In this document: positions 61,430 to 64,000 of the stretch, piece by piece
Numbering within the stretch: position 1 is the stretch's first letter
Layout of the letters: each line of letters starts with the position of its first letter
NCBI GenBank assembly: GCA_964437595.1
Contig: CAYTHO010000005.1
Coordinates: 1 to 64,000 of the forward strand
Origin: DSYU01 sp964437595
GTDB taxonomy: Bacteria; Chloroflexota; Anaerolineae; Anaerolineales; Anaerolineaceae
Reading direction: 5' to 3'
Length of the DNA stretch: 64,000 nucleotides
Notes under the pieces: model-generated
Seen by the model: the letters and a program-made list of their open reading frames with translations, nothing else
The model's database searches: none
What the model was told of the DNA's origin: nothing
Made by a program: the position numbers and the translations under genes

Positions 61430-62443
61430 TCAGTCGATATTGACGCTGCCCGTGCCGATGTCGAGGTTCATCTTGATCGGGGTTTTCGAGGTTTTGAAGG
61501 CCGCGTTTTCCCACACGCCTTCATCTTCACCGGCTTCGCCGCGCACTTTGGTGAAGCCCTCCGGCAGGTTCAGGCTGCCCGTGCCGCCATCGCGCACTTC
61601 CACCTGCACGCCCGCCCCGGCAGGCAGGGTAATGTTCAGGCTGCCCGTGCCGCCATCCATGCGCATGTCGACCGGGGTGTTGGCCGGGAACTGCATGGTG
61701 AAGCTGCCCGTGCCGACATCAATCGTGAGTGGGAGATTCGCCGACCCGGCGGGCAGAACAATGTTAGCGCTGCCGGTGCCGCCGTCGATCTTCAGGCCTT
61801 CCAGCTTGAGCCCTTGCAGGTCCAGCCGGGCGCTGCCCGTGCCAATATCAACCATCAGGTCCAGCGGAATCTTGTCGGTCAGGGCGATATCCCAGGTGCG
61901 CTGCGCCGAATCCAGCCACGTGCCGATGGGCGGGTTGAAGAAAGCGTTGTTGGGGCCCGGGATGCTGCGCAGTTGAATGTTCTTCCGCTCGCCGCCGGAC
62001 GCATCCAGCAGCATGCCGTTGAAGGAATAGACGTCGGCGACGATCAGGTCGGAGGCGCCGGCCTGGGCGCGGACGGTGGCGGAGTAGACCGAAAGGTCCA
62101 GGTTGACCGCGGCGGATTTTGCCTGGCCCACTTCGGCGCGCAGGGTTTCGTGCTTCAGCTCAGAAGCCGGTAGTTTCGGCAGAAAAGCCGAACCGGCGGT
62201 AAGCAGCCAGATCACCAGCACTGCCGCCGCGCCCCACATCAACGCGTTCAGCGGCCACCACATGCGCCGGAACAGCAGGCTGACCCCGGCCATAATCAGC
62301 AGGACCGGCCAGAAAGGCAGCAGCCGGAGCATGTTTTCGGCCTGGATAGCGCCGCTGTTGACCAGCAGCCAGATGACCCCAGCAGTGATCAGCGCGATGG
62401 GGAAAAACAAAGAAGGTTGTCGGTGTCGATATTCTCTTTCCAT
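61430..62443 (-). CDS. LiaF-like membrane protein with GTGS repeats
   Basis: A 337-residue protein. The first ~85 residues hold about four membrane segments of the DUF5668/LiaF type (two pairs, starting PIALITAGVIWLLVNSG). The rest is an extracytoplasmic or cytoplasmic beta structure with a regular repeat of about 22 residues marked by D-x-GTGS: DIGTGSARLD, DGGTGSANIV, DVGTGSFTMQ, DGGTGSLNIT, DGGTGSLNLP and DIGTGSVNID, probably a short beta-helix. LiaF proteins sense or modulate envelope stress. AAAGGGA precedes the ATG. It starts 30 bp after the membrane fusion protein, in an export operon. Confidence 0.78.
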   Translation of the reverse strand: MEREYRHRQPSLFFPIALITAGVIWLLVNSGAIQAENMLRLLPFWPVLLIMAGVSLLFRRMWWPLNALMWGAAAVLVIWLLTAGSAFLPKLPASELKHETLRAEVGQAKSAAVNLDLSVYSATVRAQAGASDLIVADVYSFNGMLLDASGGERKNIQLRSIPGPNNAFFNPPIGTWLDSAQRTWDIALTDKIPLDLMVDIGTGSARLDLQGLKLEGLKIDGGTGSANIVLPAGSANLPLTIDVGTGSFTMQFPANTPVDMRMDGGTGSLNITLPAGAGVQVEVRDGGTGSLNLPEGFTKVRGEAGEDEGVWENAAFKTSKTPIKMNLDIGTGSVNID

Positions 62444-62473
62444 TTCTATCCCTTTCTCTCTTGATCGATGGCT

Positions 62474-63682
62474 TTACTCGGCTTCCTTCTCTAGGAAAGT
62501 CACCGAGGCCGTCATATTCCAGTGAAGCTGCGCTTCGGTCGGGTCGAGCTGCAGGGTGACGGTGTAGACGATATCACCCTGGCGGTTTTCGCCCAACGAT
62601 TTGATCCTGGTTACCCTGCCGATCACATCCACGCCGGGCTGGGCGTCGAAGCGCACCACGGCGGGCTGGCCCATCTTCACCCGGGCGATGTTCAGCTCGG
62701 TCAGGTCGGTCGTTTCTACTGTCCACACGGAAAAATCGGCCATCTGCACTACCACCACGCCGGGGGAGGCGAACTCGCCCTGGCCGATATCGATGGCGGT
62801 GACGGTTCCGGCGAACGGCGCGCGCAGTTCCAGGTCTTGCAGGCTGGCAGCGGCGGCTTCTTTGCTGAGGCGGGCGTTCTTCAGGCGCGCCTCAGCCAGC
62901 GCCACCTGGTTGGCATCCGGCCCATCTTTGAGCAGGTTCAGGCGGCGGATGGCTTCATTGACGTTGGCCTGGGCCACGGAGAGGTTGGCGTTGGCTTCGT
63001 TGACGTCCAGTTCATTGGGCTTATCCAGCAGGTAGTTGAGGTTGGCCAGCGCTTTATCGCGGAGCTGTTTGGCGGCGGCAAGCTGGCTGAAAAGCTCGGC
63101 GCGGATGGGGTCGTCCTGCTCGCGGTCGTCCACCTGGTCATAAATCTTCTCGGCTTCCTTCACCCCGTTCTCAGCGATGATGTAGTTGGCACGGGCAATA
63201 TCCACCTGCGACTGGCTGCCGCGCTGCCAATCTTTGCTGTACATGCGCTTGGTGGCCTTATCCAGCTCTTTTTGGGCCTGCGCCAGGGTCAGCTCGGCCT
63301 GCGAGCGCTGCACTTCGTAGCTGTTCTTGAGATCATCCAGGGCCTGCTGCGCCGACAGCACTTCCAGCTCGGCAGCCGATACGGCGGCCTGCAGGCGCTC
63401 GTCGCCCACCAGGTGGATCAGCGGCTGGCCTTCAGCGACCGTCTCGCCTTCTGCCACCAGCACCTGCCCCACTACCCCACCGGTGGTAAAGCTCAAAGAG
63501 GCATCCCGCGCGGGCGCCACGCGGCCCTCGGCGATCAGGCTGTTCTCGGCCTTGACCGCCGGGATTTCTCCGCCAGGCGCCTGGGTAGCCGCCGAGGGGG
63601 CCTGCCCGCCGCAGCCGGTCATTACCAGGGCTGTAATCAGTACCCATAACAAACCAGTAACACGAAGTGAATGAAGTTTCAT
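62474..63682 (-). CDS. Membrane fusion protein (MacA/HlyD-type), lipoprotein
   Basis: A 402-residue periplasm-side adaptor. It has a lipoprotein signal with lipobox VMTGC, a first barrel/lipoyl half (RDASLSFTTGGVVGQVLVAEG, about 57-77), a long coiled-coil hairpin (about 90-275), the second lipoyl half (LRAPFAGTVTAIDIGQGEFA) and a beta-barrel domain to the end. MacA-type proteins join an ABC exporter to its substrate or an outer channel. The ATG at 63682 with AGGAG seven bases upstream is chosen over an in-frame start at 63718. An FtsX-type permease gene lies upstream. Confidence 0.9.
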   Translation of the reverse strand: MKLHSLRVTGLLWVLITALVMTGCGGQAPSAATQAPGGEIPAVKAENSLIAEGRVAPARDASLSFTTGGVVGQVLVAEGETVAEGQPLIHLVGDERLQAAVSAAELEVLSAQQALDDLKNSYEVQRSQAELTLAQAQKELDKATKRMYSKDWQRGSQSQVDIARANYIIAENGVKEAEKIYDQVDDREQDDPIRAELFSQLAAAKQLRDKALANLNYLLDKPNELDVNEANANLSVAQANVNEAIRRLNLLKDGPDANQVALAEARLKNARLSKEAAAASLQDLELRAPFAGTVTAIDIGQGEFASPGVVVVQMADFSVWTVETTDLTELNIARVKMGQPAVVRFDAQPGVDVIGRVTRIKSLGENRQGDIVYTVTLQLDPTEAQLHWNMTASVTFLEKEAE

Positions 63683-63754
63683 TGCTATGCTCCTAAAATA
63701 TACGATACCTATCCACAATCTACATTATTGCACAATTTGCAAGATCGCGCCCCA

Positions 63755-64000
63755 TTACTCGTACGCCAAAATATCCCGCACCGTTAACCGCACGGCGTTG
63801 CGCGCCGGCAGCATGCTGGCCAATGCCGAGAGGATGATGACAACGATCACCCAGGTAATTAACCCGGTGGGTGAAAATGAATACGGCATGGGCACATCGA
63901 GCAGTGACAGCCCCAGGATATAGTTCAGCCCGTAGGTGATAGGCACCGAAAACAGCGCGCCCAGCGCCCAGCTCACCAACCCGATAATCATGCCTTCGAT
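63755..64000 (-). CDS. FtsX/MacB-type ABC transporter permease, C-terminal fragment
   Basis: The last 81 residues of a permease whose start lies beyond the window edge. Visible are the final FtsX-type membrane helices (IGLVSWALGALFSVPITYGL and TWVIVVIILSALASMLPARN) and the conserved C-terminal Ala-Val-Arg-Leu-(T)-V-R-D-I-L-A-Y-E tail. With the downstream membrane fusion protein it forms a MacAB-type exporter; the ATPase gene should lie upstream outside the window. Confidence 0.88.
   Translation of the reverse strand: MEGMIIGLVSWALGALFSVPITYGLNYILGLSLLDVPMPYSFSPTGLITWVIVVIILSALASMLPARNAVRLTVRDILAYE

Noticed and set aside
1..64000. CRISPR array, prophage or antiphage island
   Set aside because: No regular spaced repeats, integrase, structural phage genes or recognised defence genes are present.

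Overview
The window is a high-GC bacterial chromosome segment, most likely from the Chloroflexota (Anaerolineae or a close relative). The main reason is the 1976-residue membrane protein at its left end. It joins a glycosyltransferase-like half to a DUF2298 (Chlor_Arch_YYY) half, a domain known mostly from Chloroflexota and archaea. Many lipobox lipoproteins, DUF5668/LiaF-like membrane proteins and a mix of SD-led and apparently leaderless genes fit this. No rRNA, tRNA, CRISPR array or intact transposon is visible.

Layout. 1-10.9 kb (minus strand): DUF2298 protein, a PAS/GAF hybrid histidine kinase, a UroD-like protein, and a lone mraY. 11-17 kb: two MFS transporters, a WYL regulator with a nearby palindrome, a toroid-type hypothetical protein, and a lipoprotein joined to a YhfC-type membrane domain. 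17-20 kb: a secreted M6-type protease with an altered zinc motif, then an AT-rich gap holding a MITE-like element. 20.5-26 kb: class II aldolase, DUF2254 protein, and an isomerase/PfkB kinase/nitrilase operon that could form a sugar pathway with the aldolase. 26-34.5 kb: an HhH membrane protein, a sulfoquinovosidase-like GH31 enzyme, and a 1599-residue NHL/cadherin surface protein.

34.5-41 kb holds the most distinctive set. Two paralogous solute-binding-protein-like proteins, both without signal peptides, are packed upstream of an OmpR-type regulator and a histidine kinase that has no sensor domain. This block is divergent from an intracellular GH31 glycosidase. I read it as a candidate cytoplasmic sugar-sensing two-component system.

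41-49.5 kb: a propeller lipoprotein, an IS110-like transposase remnant, a DUF362 Tat protein, a NarL/NarX-type pair, and DUF5668, VTT and GNAT genes. 49.5-56 kb (minus strand): HtrA protease, YceI lipoprotein, and the housekeeping run dnaX-ebfC-recR-coaX, in which CoaX has lost conserved Asp residues, followed upstream by a lamin-tail protein. 56-64 kb: NYN ribonuclease-like protein, a palindromic repeat cluster, DUF3795 and BtrH-like proteins, an AAC(3)-like acetyltransferase, a propeller lipoprotein, a GTGS-repeat LiaF-like protein, and the end of a MacAB-type exporter operon (fusion protein and FtsX permease) that runs off the window.
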